Shown here piece after piece: positions 53,389 to 61,618 of a stretch of DNA of 64,000 bases (positions within the stretch are counted from its first letter, which is position 1; every line of letters begins with the position of its first letter). Origin of the DNA: Billgrantia kenyensis (GTDB taxonomy: Bacteria > Pseudomonadota > Gammaproteobacteria > Pseudomonadales > Halomonadaceae); contig NZ_JACEFT010000009.1 in the NCBI RefSeq assembly GCF_013697085.1, positions 62,001 through 126,000 of the forward strand, given 5' to 3'. Position numbers and translations under genes: made by a program. The notes below the pieces were generated by a model. It was not told the DNA's origin. It searched no databases and saw only the letters and a list, made by a program, of their open reading frames with translations.

Positions 53389-54695
53389 ACGCACGCTTCT
53401 CACTGATCAAACGCCGTCGAAAAGGCGTAACGGTGCTGGCCGGAGCCGGGCTTCTGGCGGCCGGCGCATTGACCGCTCAGGCCCAGACCGAGCTGACCAT
53501 GTACTACCCGGTGGCCGTGGGCGGTGCCCTGACCGACGTGATCGACGGCCTGGTGGCCGAGTTCGAGAGTGAACACCCGGATATTTCGGTGAATGCCATC
53601 TATGCCGGCAACTACGACGACACCCGGGTACGGGCGATGTCGGCCATCGAGGCAGGCAACCCGCCACAGCTCTCGGTGCTGTTCTCCATCGACCTGTTCG
53701 ACCTGCTGGAGCAGGACGCCATCGTCTCCTTCGACTCGGTGATCGAAACCGACGAGGAGCAGGAGTGGCTCGACGGCTTCTACCCCGGGCTGATGGAGAA
53801 CGGCCAGATCGACGGTCAGACCTACGGCATCCCCTTCCAGCGCTCCACCATCGTGCTGTACTGGAACAAGGACGCCTTCGAGGCCGCCGGGCTCGACCCC
53901 GAGACGCCGCCCGAGAACTGGGAGGAGATGGCCGAGATGGCTGCCGCGGTGCGCGAGGCGAGCAACGGCCAGCAGTGGGGCGTGATGGTGCCCTCTACCG
54001 GCTACCCCTACTGGATGTTCCAGGCATTCGCCTTCCAGAATGGCCACCGGCTGATGAACGAAGAGGGCACCGAGGTCTACTTCGACGACCCTGCCGCCAT
54101 CGAGGCGCTGGAATACTGGGTCTCACTTTCCCAGGAGCATCAGGCCATGCCCGACGGCACCATCGAGTGGGGCACGCTGCGCCAGAACTTCATCGAGGAA
54201 GCCACGGCCATGATGTGGCACACCACCGGCAACCTCACCGCGGTGCGCAACGAAGCGGGCTTCGACTTCGGCGTGGCGAAACTCCCCATGAACACCCAGC
54301 GTGGCAGCCCCACCGGGGGCGGCAATTTCTACCTGTTCAAGGACAGCACCGAGGAGGAGCAGCGCGCGGCGATGACCTTCATCCGCTGGATGACCGACCC
54401 CGAGCGTGCCGCGGCCTGGTCTATCGAGACCGGCTACATGGGCGTCAGTCCGGCCTCCTACGAGACCGAGGCGCTGCGTGACTACGTCGAGGAGTTCGCC
54501 CCGGCGGCGGTGGCCCGCGATCAGCTCGAGCACGCCACCGCGGAGCTGGCCACCTACCAGGGCGGACGCGTGCGCCGGGCGCTGGACAACGCCGTGCAGG
54601 CGGCGCTGACTGGCCAGATGTCACCCGAGGAGGCGTTGCGCCAGGCCCAAGGTGAAGCCGACGCGGCGCTGCGCCGCTACGCACGCTCACATTGA
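53385..54695 (+). CDS. CUT1 ABC transporter extracellular solute-binding protein, UgpB-like
   Basis: A 436-residue family 1 binding protein. The basic N-terminus ([14 protein letters not shown]) and hydrophobic stretch to TAQAQ form the signal peptide. YGIPFQRSTIVLYWNKDAFEAAGLDP, MMWHTTGNL and RAAAWSIETGYMGVSP are typical of glycerol-3-phosphate or oligosaccharide receptors. The substrate is not certain; UgpB-like is a similarity statement. Confidence 0.92.
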   Translation: MNARFSLIKRRRKGVTVLAGAGLLAAGALTAQAQTELTMYYPVAVGGALTDVIDGLVAEFESEHPDISVNAIYAGNYDDTRVRAMSAIEAGNPPQLSVLFSIDLFDLLEQDAIVSFDSVIETDEEQEWLDGFYPGLMENGQIDGQTYGIPFQRSTIVLYWNKDAFEAAGLDPETPPENWEEMAEMAAAVREASNGQQWGVMVPSTGYPYWMFQAFAFQNGHRLMNEEGTEVYFDDPAAIEALEYWVSLSQEHQAMPDGTIEWGTLRQNFIEEATAMMWHTTGNLTAVRNEAGFDFGVAKLPMNTQRGSPTGGGNFYLFKDSTEEEQRAAMTFIRWMTDPERAAAWSIETGYMGVSPASYETEALRDYVEEFAPAAVARDQLEHATAELATYQGGRVRRALDNAVQAALTGQMSPEEALRQAQGEADAALRRYARSH

Positions 54696-54731
54696 GGAAA
54701 GGCCGACTCGACGAGTTTTCGCAGACGAGGC

Positions 54732-54832
54732 CGCCGGGGACAAAGGTCAATGAGGAGGCGCTGTGAATCCCTCCTTGGACGCTACATTTGCCATCCATGG
54801 CAAATGACCTCCTCATTGACCTATCCCCGGCG
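54732..54832. repeat. Palindromic intergenic repeat element, copy A
   Basis: A 101-bp element in the 161-bp gap between binding-protein and permease genes. The outer arms, starting CGCCGGGGA and ending TCCCCGGCG, pair over about 25 bp through GGTCAATGAGGAGG and its complement. The centre carries CGCTGTGAA, GGACGCTAC and a second small hairpin, TTTGCCAT/ATGGCAAA. A homologous element is at 63058-63158. In the transcript it would fold strongly between two cistrons, which could separate expression of receptor and permease. Confidence 0.85.
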
Positions 54833-54856
54833 CCGCGATGGTGCAGGAGTCAAACC

Positions 54857-55744
54857 TTGGTAATCCATGGCGCCAACCGACGTATGCAAATCTACGGTGC
54901 GCTGTTGCTGCTGCCGGCGGCGGTGCTGCTTGGCACCTTCGCTTACCTGCCCACCGTGGCGACGCTGATCAACAGCCTATTCCTGCCCGGCTTTCGCGGC
55001 GCGCCGCCGGAGTTCGTCGGGCTGGAGAACTACGCGATGCTGGTGGAGGATCGCACCTTCTGGCGGGTGGCGCGCAACAACCTGATCTATGCCCTCGGCA
55101 CCATTCCCACCTCCATCGCCCTGGCGTTGTGCATGGCGCTGTTCGTCAACGCCCGGCTGCCAGGGCGCGGCTTCGTGCGCATGGCCTATTTCACCCCGAC
55201 CATCCTGCCGATGATCGCCGCGGCCAACATCTGGATGTTCTTCTACGCGCCGCAGATCGGCCTGTTCAACAAGCTGCTCGGCGCGCTGGGGCTCTCCGGG
55301 GTGAACTGGCTGGGCGACCCCAGCGTGGCGCTGACCTCGGTGATCGTGATGACGGTGTGGAAGGAAGCCGGTTTCTTCATGATCTTCTATCTGGCGGCGC
55401 TGCAGAGCATACCGCCGGAGTTGAAGGAGGCCTCGGACCTGGAGGGCACCAGCCGCTGGAGCTTCTTCTGGCGGGTCACCTTCCCGCTGCTGATGCCGAC
55501 TACGCTGTTCGTGCTGATCAATGCCTTGATCAACGCCGTGCGGGTGGTCGATCACCTGTTCATCCTGACCAAGGGCGGGCCCAACAACGCCACCAACCTG
55601 CTGCTCTACTACGTCTACGAGAACGCCTTCTCGTTCTTCGACCGCACCTATGCGGCCACCATCACCGTGGTGATCCTGCTGGTGTTGGCCGTGGTGGCCA
55701 CGCTCAAGTTCACCGTGCTTGACCGCAGGACGCACTATCAATGA
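54857..55744 (+). CDS. CUT1 ABC transporter permease, UgpA-like
   Basis: A 295-residue permease with six helices and the EAA loop ELKEASDLEGTSRWSFFWRVTFPLLMP. The start is probably TTG at 54857: AGGAG lies 7 nt upstream and the product begins MVIHGANRRMQIYGALLLLP. The ATG at 54884 is internal and lacks a site; the ATG at 54788 is inside the repeat element. ATGA overlap with the second permease. Confidence 0.9.
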   Translation: MVIHGANRRMQIYGALLLLPAAVLLGTFAYLPTVATLINSLFLPGFRGAPPEFVGLENYAMLVEDRTFWRVARNNLIYALGTIPTSIALALCMALFVNARLPGRGFVRMAYFTPTILPMIAAANIWMFFYAPQIGLFNKLLGALGLSGVNWLGDPSVALTSVIVMTVWKEAGFFMIFYLAALQSIPPELKEASDLEGTSRWSFFWRVTFPLLMPTTLFVLINALINAVRVVDHLFILTKGGPNNATNLLLYYVYENAFSFFDRTYAATITVVILLVLAVVATLKFTVLDRRTHYQ

Positions 55745-56583
55745 ACCGCGCCATCAGCCCCACCGCCAGCCGCTACGTCCTGCGCGTGCCGAGCCTCGAG
55801 ACCACGGCCGCCTGGCTGCTGGCGATCATCTGGATCTTCCCGCTGCTCTACGCGATCTGGGCCGCCTTCCATCCGCCGGCCTACATGGTGCGCTTCGATC
55901 TGTTCGCTCCGCTGACGCTGGACAACTTTACCAACGCCTGGGCCCAGGCGCCGTTCGCCCGCTACTACCTCAACACCTTCCTGCTGGTCACCGGGGTGGT
56001 GCTGGGTCAGTTCGTGGTCTGCACCCTGGCGGCCTTCGCCTTCGCCCGCTTTCCCATTCCCGGGCGCGACGTGCTGTTCATGCTGGTGCTGATCCAGCTG
56101 TTCGTCTTCCCCGAGGTGCTGATCGTCGAGAACTACCGCATCGCAAGCTCCCTGGGGCTGGTCGACACCATCACCGGCATCGGGCTGCCCTACGTGGCCA
56201 GCGCCTTCGGCATCTTCCTCTTGCGCCAGACCTTCAAGACCATCCCCCGCGAGCTGGAGGAGGCGGCCCGGGTGGAGGGCTGCGGCTGGATGGCGATCCT
56301 GCTCAAGGTCTACGTGCCCTTGGCCAAGCCCACCTACCTGGCCTACGGCCTGGTCTCGATCAGCCATCACTGGAACAACTTCCTGTGGCCGCTGGTGGTT
56401 ACCAATTCGGTGGAGAGCCGCCCGCTCACCGTGGGGCTCGGCATCTTCTCGGCGCCGGAAACCGGTGTCAACTGGGCCACCGTCAGCGCCGCCACGCTGC
56501 TCAGCATTGCGCCGCTGCTGGTCGCCTTCCTGCTGTTCCAGCGCCAGTTCGTGCAGTCGTTCCTCAGGGCGGGGATTCGGTGA
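55741..56583 (+). CDS. CUT1 ABC transporter permease, UgpE-like
   Basis: A 280-residue permease with the EAA loop RELEEAARVEGCGWMAILLKVYVPLAKPT and six helices. Its last 110 bp (56474-56583), including the stop, occur again at 59019-59128 with one synonymous change, so the gene's 3' end has been duplicated around an insertion while its frame stayed intact. Confidence 0.93.
   Translation: MNRAISPTASRYVLRVPSLETTAAWLLAIIWIFPLLYAIWAAFHPPAYMVRFDLFAPLTLDNFTNAWAQAPFARYYLNTFLLVTGVVLGQFVVCTLAAFAFARFPIPGRDVLFMLVLIQLFVFPEVLIVENYRIASSLGLVDTITGIGLPYVASAFGIFLLRQTFKTIPRELEEAARVEGCGWMAILLKVYVPLAKPTYLAYGLVSISHHWNNFLWPLVVTNSVESRPLTVGLGIFSAPETGVNWATVSAATLLSIAPLLVAFLLFQRQFVQSFLRAGIR
56474..56583 (+). repeat. 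110-bp direct repeat, left copy (3' end of the UgpE-like gene)
   Basis: Identical to 59019-59128 except one base in the last sense codon (CGG here, CGC there, both Arg). Homology begins inside the codon region GTNWATVSA and ends exactly at the stop codon; flanks diverge at once on both sides. Confidence 0.95.
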
Positions 56584-57199
56584 GTGTTCCTCCGTGGAGA
56601 CTCTTGCACGGCCTTGGTCCCACAATATGCGGGATTCTAATGAGCCGACTCTAGGAGCCATGAGGTCCAGCACTGGATGGACTCCAACTTGTAGGGTTGT
56701 GGATGCCCAAAGTGCTTCTTGGCAATTTTTTCACTAGCCTCAGAAAAGTTTGCAATCATTTTGTTGATCTCCATTTATTCAATTTATAGCTAAGCCTTAT
56801 TAAGCTGTGGCGTACATTTGTAAGTTTTATATTACCGTTTTTTTGAGATGATGCTTACGAATTCTGGAGCTTTGGTCGTGCAGGGATTTTGGTGGGTGTC
56901 TATGTGATAATTAAAGCTCTTGTGGTGGTTTTAAAAGTAGAGGAGGCTGTGATTTTCACCTTTGAGTCCTTCTTCGGGATCAATGACGCTCAGTCTGAGA
57001 CGGAGCAGCTGGTGCGGTTCGGCCAGGGCCTCACGCCGTGCGGCCGCCTACACAGAATCTCCGAGCCTGGATTTCGAGGCCAAATCGGTACCTCCCCCGG
57101 TGCCTCCTGTGTGATGGCAACGTCATTTGGCCCCATGCTGGCGCTTATGAAGCTCTTGAATATCGAACCCTGGTTAAAACCGGCGCCATACTCTTATGA
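56584..57199. other. AT-rich inserted stretch without a supportable gene
   Basis: From just after the UgpE-like stop the sequence becomes strikingly AT-rich (runs such as TTTTTTGAG, AATTTATAGC), unlike the rest of the window. A 142-codon frame (56889-57317) exists but has no recognisable domain. Its middle (ETEQLVRFGQGL) could be part of the decayed aminotransferase whose end lies just downstream. No tRNA, integrase or transposase is seen. Confidence 0.6.
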
Positions 57200-57448
57200 A
57201 TTCGATTTTCGCGCCGGCGCTCACCGGAAGGTACTCCTTTTTGCTGGGTCAGGCTGCATGTCCCAGGTTCCTCTCTGGAGTTCTGCCGGAAGGTGCTGCA
57301 TGACATGGGGGTACTGACGATGCCCGCTGAACTGTTCGGCGAGAAGCATGGCATGCGCTTGACCTTCGTGCGTCCCACGGCCGAACTCGAGGAAGGCCTT
57401 TCCAGGATCAAGTCGGTTCTCCTTGAGTCGGCAGGGCAGACAGCCTAG
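57200..57448 (+). pseudogene. C-terminal fragment of a PLP-dependent aminotransferase
   Basis: The frame from 57200 to the TAG at 57446 encodes a typical class I/II aminotransferase end: SPEGTPFCWVRLHV, CRKVLHDMGVLTMPAELFG and HGMRLTFVRPTAELEEGLSR. A stop at 57197-57199 blocks the frame upstream and no start or PLP-lysine region is in phase, so only about the last 75 codons remain. It precedes argC by about 100 bp on the same strand and was probably part of the same biosynthetic cluster. Confidence 0.72.
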
Positions 57449-57546
57449 TTGGCAGGCGTCGAGTTTTCACTGGCAGGCTGTTGCGCCTCAGTGCCGGCCT
57501 GTTGTGACGCCGCGTTGGCGCTTACGCTGAGGATAAGGTGACCAAT

Positions 57547-58488
57547 ATGAAGAGTGTGTTTATCGATGGCGAGTCAGGGACTACGGGGCTTCAGGTCCGT
57601 GAGCGTCTGGCGCGCCACCCCCAGATCGAAGTCGTAAGTATCGATCCGGAACTCAAGCGCGATGCGAACGAAAAGCGTCGTCTGATGCGGGAAGTGGATG
57701 TCGCCGTGCTCTGCTTGCCGGATGCGGCAGCGAAAGAGGCGGCGGCGCTGGCGCAAGAGGCAGGCTGTCGCGTGCTCGACGCGAGTTCGGCTCACCGGAC
57801 CGCCGAGGGGTGGGTCTTTGGGTTACCGGAGCTCAACGACCGGCAGCGCGTCGCGATCGCTGGTGCGCAGTGTGTGGCCAATCCCGGGTGCTACGCCACA
57901 GGAGCTATTTTGATGCTGGCACCCTTGGTGTCTGCTGGGGTTCTGTCGGCAGATGATATCTACGCCATCAATGCCGTCTCGGGCTATTCCGGGGGGGGCA
58001 AGCAGCTCATCGAGCGCTATGAGAGCGGGGAGTCCCAGAACCCCGCTGTGGCGGCCTATGGCCTGGATTTTCAGCACAAGCATGTCCGGGAGATCCAGGT
58101 GCTCAGCGGCCTGGCCCATGCCCCTATCTTCATTCCGAGTGTGGGGGACTACCGCCAAGGAATGCTGGTGAGCATCCCGCTGCAGGAGGTAAGCGGCAGA
58201 CAGCTGGATCGCCTGCTGGACACTTTCGAAGCGTATTATCGCGCGGAAGACTTCGTGAAGCTCCAAGCCTTCAACACGGTCGATCCGGATACGGCGCCGT
58301 TCCTAACGCCACATGGCTTGGATGGTAGCAACGAGGTACATATTCATCTCTTCGGATCCGAAGATGGTTCCCGAGGCCTGTTGGTGGCCAAGCTGGATAA
58401 CCTCGGCAAGGGCGCTTCCGGTGCGGCAGTGCAAAACCTGAATCTGATGCTGGGGCTCGATGAGTCCCTCGGCGTCGACATTCGCTGA
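57547..58488 (+). CDS. argC: N-acetyl-gamma-glutamyl-phosphate reductase-like protein (ArgC, short type)
   Basis: A 313-residue semialdehyde dehydrogenase of the shorter ArgC class: MKSVFIDGESGTTGLQVRERL, LDASSAHRT, catalytic Cys in VANPGCYATGAI, VSGYSGGGKQLIE and KHVREIQ. Family role: NADPH reduction of an acyl phosphate in ornithine/arginine synthesis. AAGG lies 8 nt before the ATG at 57547; a GTG at 57538 is an alternative. It is the only intact gene in the inserted segment. It sits between an aminotransferase fragment and a dapF fragment, so it may belong to a secondary pathway rather than to arginine synthesis. Confidence 0.9.
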   Translation: MKSVFIDGESGTTGLQVRERLARHPQIEVVSIDPELKRDANEKRRLMREVDVAVLCLPDAAAKEAAALAQEAGCRVLDASSAHRTAEGWVFGLPELNDRQRVAIAGAQCVANPGCYATGAILMLAPLVSAGVLSADDIYAINAVSGYSGGGKQLIERYESGESQNPAVAAYGLDFQHKHVREIQVLSGLAHAPIFIPSVGDYRQGMLVSIPLQEVSGRQLDRLLDTFEAYYRAEDFVKLQAFNTVDPDTAPFLTPHGLDGSNEVHIHLFGSEDGSRGLLVAKLDNLGKGASGAAVQNLNLMLGLDESLGVDIR

Positions 58489-58499
58489 AGGAGCTGCCG

Positions 58500-58673
58500 T
58501 TGGAATTTATCAAATACGATGCTTTGGGAAATGACTACCTTGTTCTCGACCCTGCTTCTTGCGACCTTATCCTGGACCCGGCGGTCATTCGGCGTATTTG
58601 CGACCGTCATCACGCTCTTGGGAGCGATGGCATTTTGTACGGCCCCTTCTTCGACAATGGATCGGGTACCTGA
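58500..58673 (+). pseudogene. dapF: Diaminopimelate epimerase-like gene, N-terminal fragment
   Basis: A TTG start with AAGGAG 6 nt upstream opens a DapF-type N-terminus: EFIKYDALGNDYLVLD and RRICDRHHALGSDGILYGP, matching the conserved GNDF and DRxxGxGxDG regions. The frame stops after 57 codons at TGA 58671, where the sequence passes into a GNAT coding region in another frame. A full epimerase has about 270 residues and two catalytic Cys; neither Cys region remains. Truncated by an internal deletion. Confidence 0.78.
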
Positions 58674-58963
58674 ACTACTCCTACTTCATGAACGATCGGC
58701 CCGGGTACTTCATTACGTCCGACAAGGTCCATCCGGACTATCAGGGGAAGGGGCTGGGGAGCTATATCCTGGGGCAGGCTATTGAGTATGCGCCGGCCAT
58801 GGGTATCGAGGTGCTGGCAACCACCATCTTCGCTTCCAATACGCCCAGTATCAGGTTGTTCGAGAAGTTCCAGTTCAAGCGCTGGGGCTTCATGCCCAAG
58901 GTCGCCCGAATGGGAGATGTTGAGCATGACCTCGTGATGGTTGGGCGTCGTGTGGCCCTTTAG
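58668..58963 (+). pseudogene. GNAT acetyltransferase, C-terminal part fused after the dapF fragment
   Basis: About 95 residues of a GNAT fold: FITSDKVHPDYQGKGLGSYIL (acetyl-CoA loop), EVLATTIFASNTPSIRLFEKF and FMPKVARMGDVEHD. This is the second half of a phosphinothricin-type N-acetyltransferase. The N-terminal half is missing; the nearest in-frame ATG (58559) would translate the dapF region out of frame. The junction with dapF is near 58665-58675. Confidence 0.7.
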
Positions 58964-59018
58964 CGTATGCCGAGGGGACTAAGCATATATCCATAGACTT
59001 GACACAGCGTATCTCCCC

Positions 59019-59128
59019 GGGCCACCGTCAGCGCCGCCACGCTGCTCAGCATTGCGCCGCTGCTGGTCGCCTTCCTGCTGTTCCAGCGCCAGTTCGTGCA
59101 GTCGTTCCTCAGGGCGGGGATTCGCTGA
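59019..59128 (+). repeat. 110-bp direct repeat, right copy (duplicated UgpE-like 3' end)
   Basis: Second copy of 56474-56583 with its stop codon, but no upstream gene body. The preceding sequence (up to 59018) belongs to the inserted segment. The sequence after the stop continues into normal high-GC chromosome, so this copy probably marks the original end of the permease gene. Confidence 0.95.
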
Positions 59129-59179
59129 CGCTCCCATTGGCTACCCTTGGGGTGAATGCACGACCCAAGGAGAGATGCC

Positions 59180-59947
59180 ATGGCTCAGGGACAGTCAGTG
59201 GGGCAGGGTAAGCAGGCCAAGCTATACCGCATGGTCATGGAAGAGCACCTGTGCCCCTTCGGCCTGAAGAGCAAGGACCTGCTGAAGCGCAAGGGCTTCG
59301 AGGTCGAGGATCACCATCTGACCACGCGGGAGGAGACTGAGGCGTTCAAGGAAGAGCATGGGGTCGATACCACGCCCCAGGCCTTCATCGATGGCCGGCG
59401 CATCGGTGGCTACGACGAGCTGCGGGAATACTTTGACCTGGCCACACCGGACGCCGACGAGACCACCTACCAACCGGTGATCGCCCTGTTCGCCACGGCG
59501 TTGCTGATGGGGCTGGCCGTGAGTTGGACCGCGACCGGTTCGCTGGTGAGCGCCAGGATGCCGGAATACTTCGTGGCCATTGCCATGACCCTGCTGGGGC
59601 TGCAGAAGCTCAAGGACGTGGAGAGCTTCAGCACCATGTTCCTCAACTACGATCTGCTGGCGCAGCGCCAGGTGCGCTACGGTTACGTCTATCCCTATGC
59701 CGAGACGCTGGCAGGCATTCTGATGCTGGCCGGCGCCCTGGTGTGGCTGGCCGCTCCCGTCGCGCTGTTCATCGGTACGGTGGGCGCCGTCTCGGTGTTC
59801 AAGGCGGTCTACATCGACAAGCGCGAACTCAAGTGTGCCTGCGTGGGCGGCGACAGCCAGGTGCCGCTGGGCTTCGTGTCGCTGACCGAGAACTTGATCA
59901 TGATCGGTATGGGGCTATGGATGCCGCTACGCATGTACGTTCTCTAG
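59180..59947 (+). CDS. Glutaredoxin domain fused to a MauE/DoxX-like membrane protein
   Basis: A 255-residue protein: glutaredoxin-like domain (about 12-90) with active site CPFG and cis-Pro loop DTTPQAFIDGRRIGGYDEL, then about four membrane helices of MauE type (100-250) with a C-terminal pair KCACVGG. The single Cys of CPFG suggests a monothiol mechanism or exchange with the C-terminal cysteines. The proposed role is membrane disulfide exchange; the partner is unknown. AAGGAG lies 8 nt before the ATG at 59180. Confidence 0.82.
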   Translation: MAQGQSVGQGKQAKLYRMVMEEHLCPFGLKSKDLLKRKGFEVEDHHLTTREETEAFKEEHGVDTTPQAFIDGRRIGGYDELREYFDLATPDADETTYQPVIALFATALLMGLAVSWTATGSLVSARMPEYFVAIAMTLLGLQKLKDVESFSTMFLNYDLLAQRQVRYGYVYPYAETLAGILMLAGALVWLAAPVALFIGTVGAVSVFKAVYIDKRELKCACVGGDSQVPLGFVSLTENLIMIGMGLWMPLRMYVL

Positions 59948-59960
59948 CACTACTGTCCAG

Positions 59961-60536
59961 CTACCTGGCCATAGATCGGAGGTCTCTGACCCGGTCGGCC
60001 AGTGCGACGACATGCTCATCCTCGGCACCGAGGTCTTCCAGAGCAGCGGCAAGGTTCAGCAGGTAGTCGCGGTTGGCGCCGCTGGGGCCGTGAGCGGTGG
60101 CGATCTGCAGGGCCATGTCGTCGAGCGGGGCGTCGCCGAGGAAGGCGGCGTTGTCCTGGGTGGCTAGATAGACCAGCCCTTCGGCGTGGCTACCGTCGTG
60201 GAAGTGCATGAGGGTGAGTTCGCGCAGATAGCCATTCTTTTCGCGCACGTCCAGCGGTCCCAGCACTTCGGCACCGATACGATAGGCCATGCCTTGGCAG
60301 ATCGAGCCGGGGGATTCGACCAGGGTGACCACGCGGCCCGGGTTCTCCGGGGTTCCACGATGATCGTGAGAGCCTTGCCAGAAGCGCCTGGCCCAGCCTT
60401 CGATATGGGCGGGCCGTCGCTCCTGGTAAGGGAACTCCGCCTTCCAGATCAACGAGCCATAGCCGAACAGCCAGATTGCCTCGGCGTCGGCGAAGAACAC
60501 CCGTTCGCGATTGAGCTGTGTGGTGTCGAGGGTCAT
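59961..60536 (-). CDS. chaC: Glutathione-specific gamma-glutamylcyclotransferase ChaC
   Basis: A 191-residue ChaC protein with the gamma-glutamyl cyclotransferase glycine loop FGYGSLIWKAEFPY, FWQGSHDHRGTPENPGRVVTL and the catalytic Glu region near EVLGPLDVREKNGY. It degrades glutathione to 5-oxoproline and Cys-Gly. It is the second gene of a pair, overlapping the upstream DMT exporter gene by 4 bp. Confidence 0.93.
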   Translation of the reverse strand: MTLDTTQLNRERVFFADAEAIWLFGYGSLIWKAEFPYQERRPAHIEGWARRFWQGSHDHRGTPENPGRVVTLVESPGSICQGMAYRIGAEVLGPLDVREKNGYLRELTLMHFHDGSHAEGLVYLATQDNAAFLGDAPLDDMALQIATAHGPSGANRDYLLNLAAALEDLGAEDEHVVALADRVRDLRSMAR

Positions 60537-61447
60537 GGGCTGCGAGTGGCTCGGCGTATGAGAGGTTGGGTCAGGGTCTGGGCCATGAGCACTCCGCTCA
60601 GCACCATCGCGCCGCCGACCAGGTGGAAAGCCGCGATGCGCTCACCCAGGTACGCCATGGCGATCAGGGCGCTGAACAAGGGCATCAGGTTGATGAAGAT
60701 ACTGGCCTGGCTGGCGCCGATTTGTCGGATGGCGCGCATCCACAAGAAGGTGGTGATGATCGAGGCGGGAATCCCGGCATACAGGATCAGCCAGACGTTC
60801 TGGCCGTCGACCGGGGTCATCGGGCCCATCAGGTAGGGTGGCAACAGGAAAAGTACGGCGAACACCACCTGGGCGTAGAGCAGCACCCAGGGAGGCAGGT
60901 CCAGTGGCCAGCGCTTGAGCATCACGCCATAGAGGGCGTAGCAGGTGGCGGCGATGACCATCAGCAGGTCGCCAAGGGCCACCTCGAGCTGAAGCAAGGA
61001 GAGCGGATCGCCACGCCCGAGCAGCACCATGACGCCGAACAGAGCGAGCAGGCCGCCCACGGTGCCGCCAAGGCTCGGCGCTTCGCGCAGGATCAGGGCA
61101 CTCAACAGTACCGTGAGCAGTGGCACCATGGCCGCGAGAATGCCCATGTTGGTGGCCGAGGTGGTTTCGGCGGCGACATAGGCAAGCCCCTGCCACAACC
61201 CCATGCCGAGCAGGCCGAGAGTGGCTAGCTTGATCCACTCGCGGCGAATCGTATGGCGGTGGCGCCAGGCGGCCGGCAACAGGAAGGGAGTGAGCACGGC
61301 CAGCGCCAGTAGCCAGCGCAGGAAGGCGATGCTGCTGGGCGCGATGGTGCCCACGGTGAGCTGGTTGATGGTCATGTTGCCCGACCAGATCAGCACGGCG
61401 CCCAGCGGGGGCAGGAAGTAAAGCAGCGGCATGGTGCCTCTCGACAT
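60533..61447 (-). CDS. EamA/DMT family transporter
   Basis: A 304-residue membrane protein with ten helices in two EamA repeats (N-terminal GAVLIWSGNMTINQL; second repeat ATCYALYGVMLKRW and NLMPLFSALIAMAYLGE). Family members export amino acids or metabolites. The ATG at 61447 has AGGGGG 7 nt upstream; the frame remains open to 61486. Coupled to chaC, so it may export a product related to glutathione or cysteine turnover, by association only. Confidence 0.88.
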   Translation of the reverse strand: MSRGTMPLLYFLPPLGAVLIWSGNMTINQLTVGTIAPSSIAFLRWLLALAVLTPFLLPAAWRHRHTIRREWIKLATLGLLGMGLWQGLAYVAAETTSATNMGILAAMVPLLTVLLSALILREAPSLGGTVGGLLALFGVMVLLGRGDPLSLLQLEVALGDLLMVIAATCYALYGVMLKRWPLDLPPWVLLYAQVVFAVLFLLPPYLMGPMTPVDGQNVWLILYAGIPASIITTFLWMRAIRQIGASQASIFINLMPLFSALIAMAYLGERIAAFHLVGGAMVLSGVLMAQTLTQPLIRRATRSP

Positions 61448-61618
61448 GGTGTGGCCCCCTGCGTCGGGGCTCGCGAAAGCCAACATGATATCGGTCTGCT
61501 GCGTGGGTGCAAATCATGAGGAGGCTAATCTTGCTGCCGTCTGGCATTCGTGGCAGTTGGGCTACGCTTACCAGTGGCGAGTCCAAAAACACACAACGCT
61601 AACATCGAGGTGAAAACC

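Noticed and set aside
56889..57317. 142-codon frame in the AT-rich insert
   Set aside because: No convincing start site or domain; the downstream part is out of phase with the real aminotransferase tail. Treated as decayed sequence.
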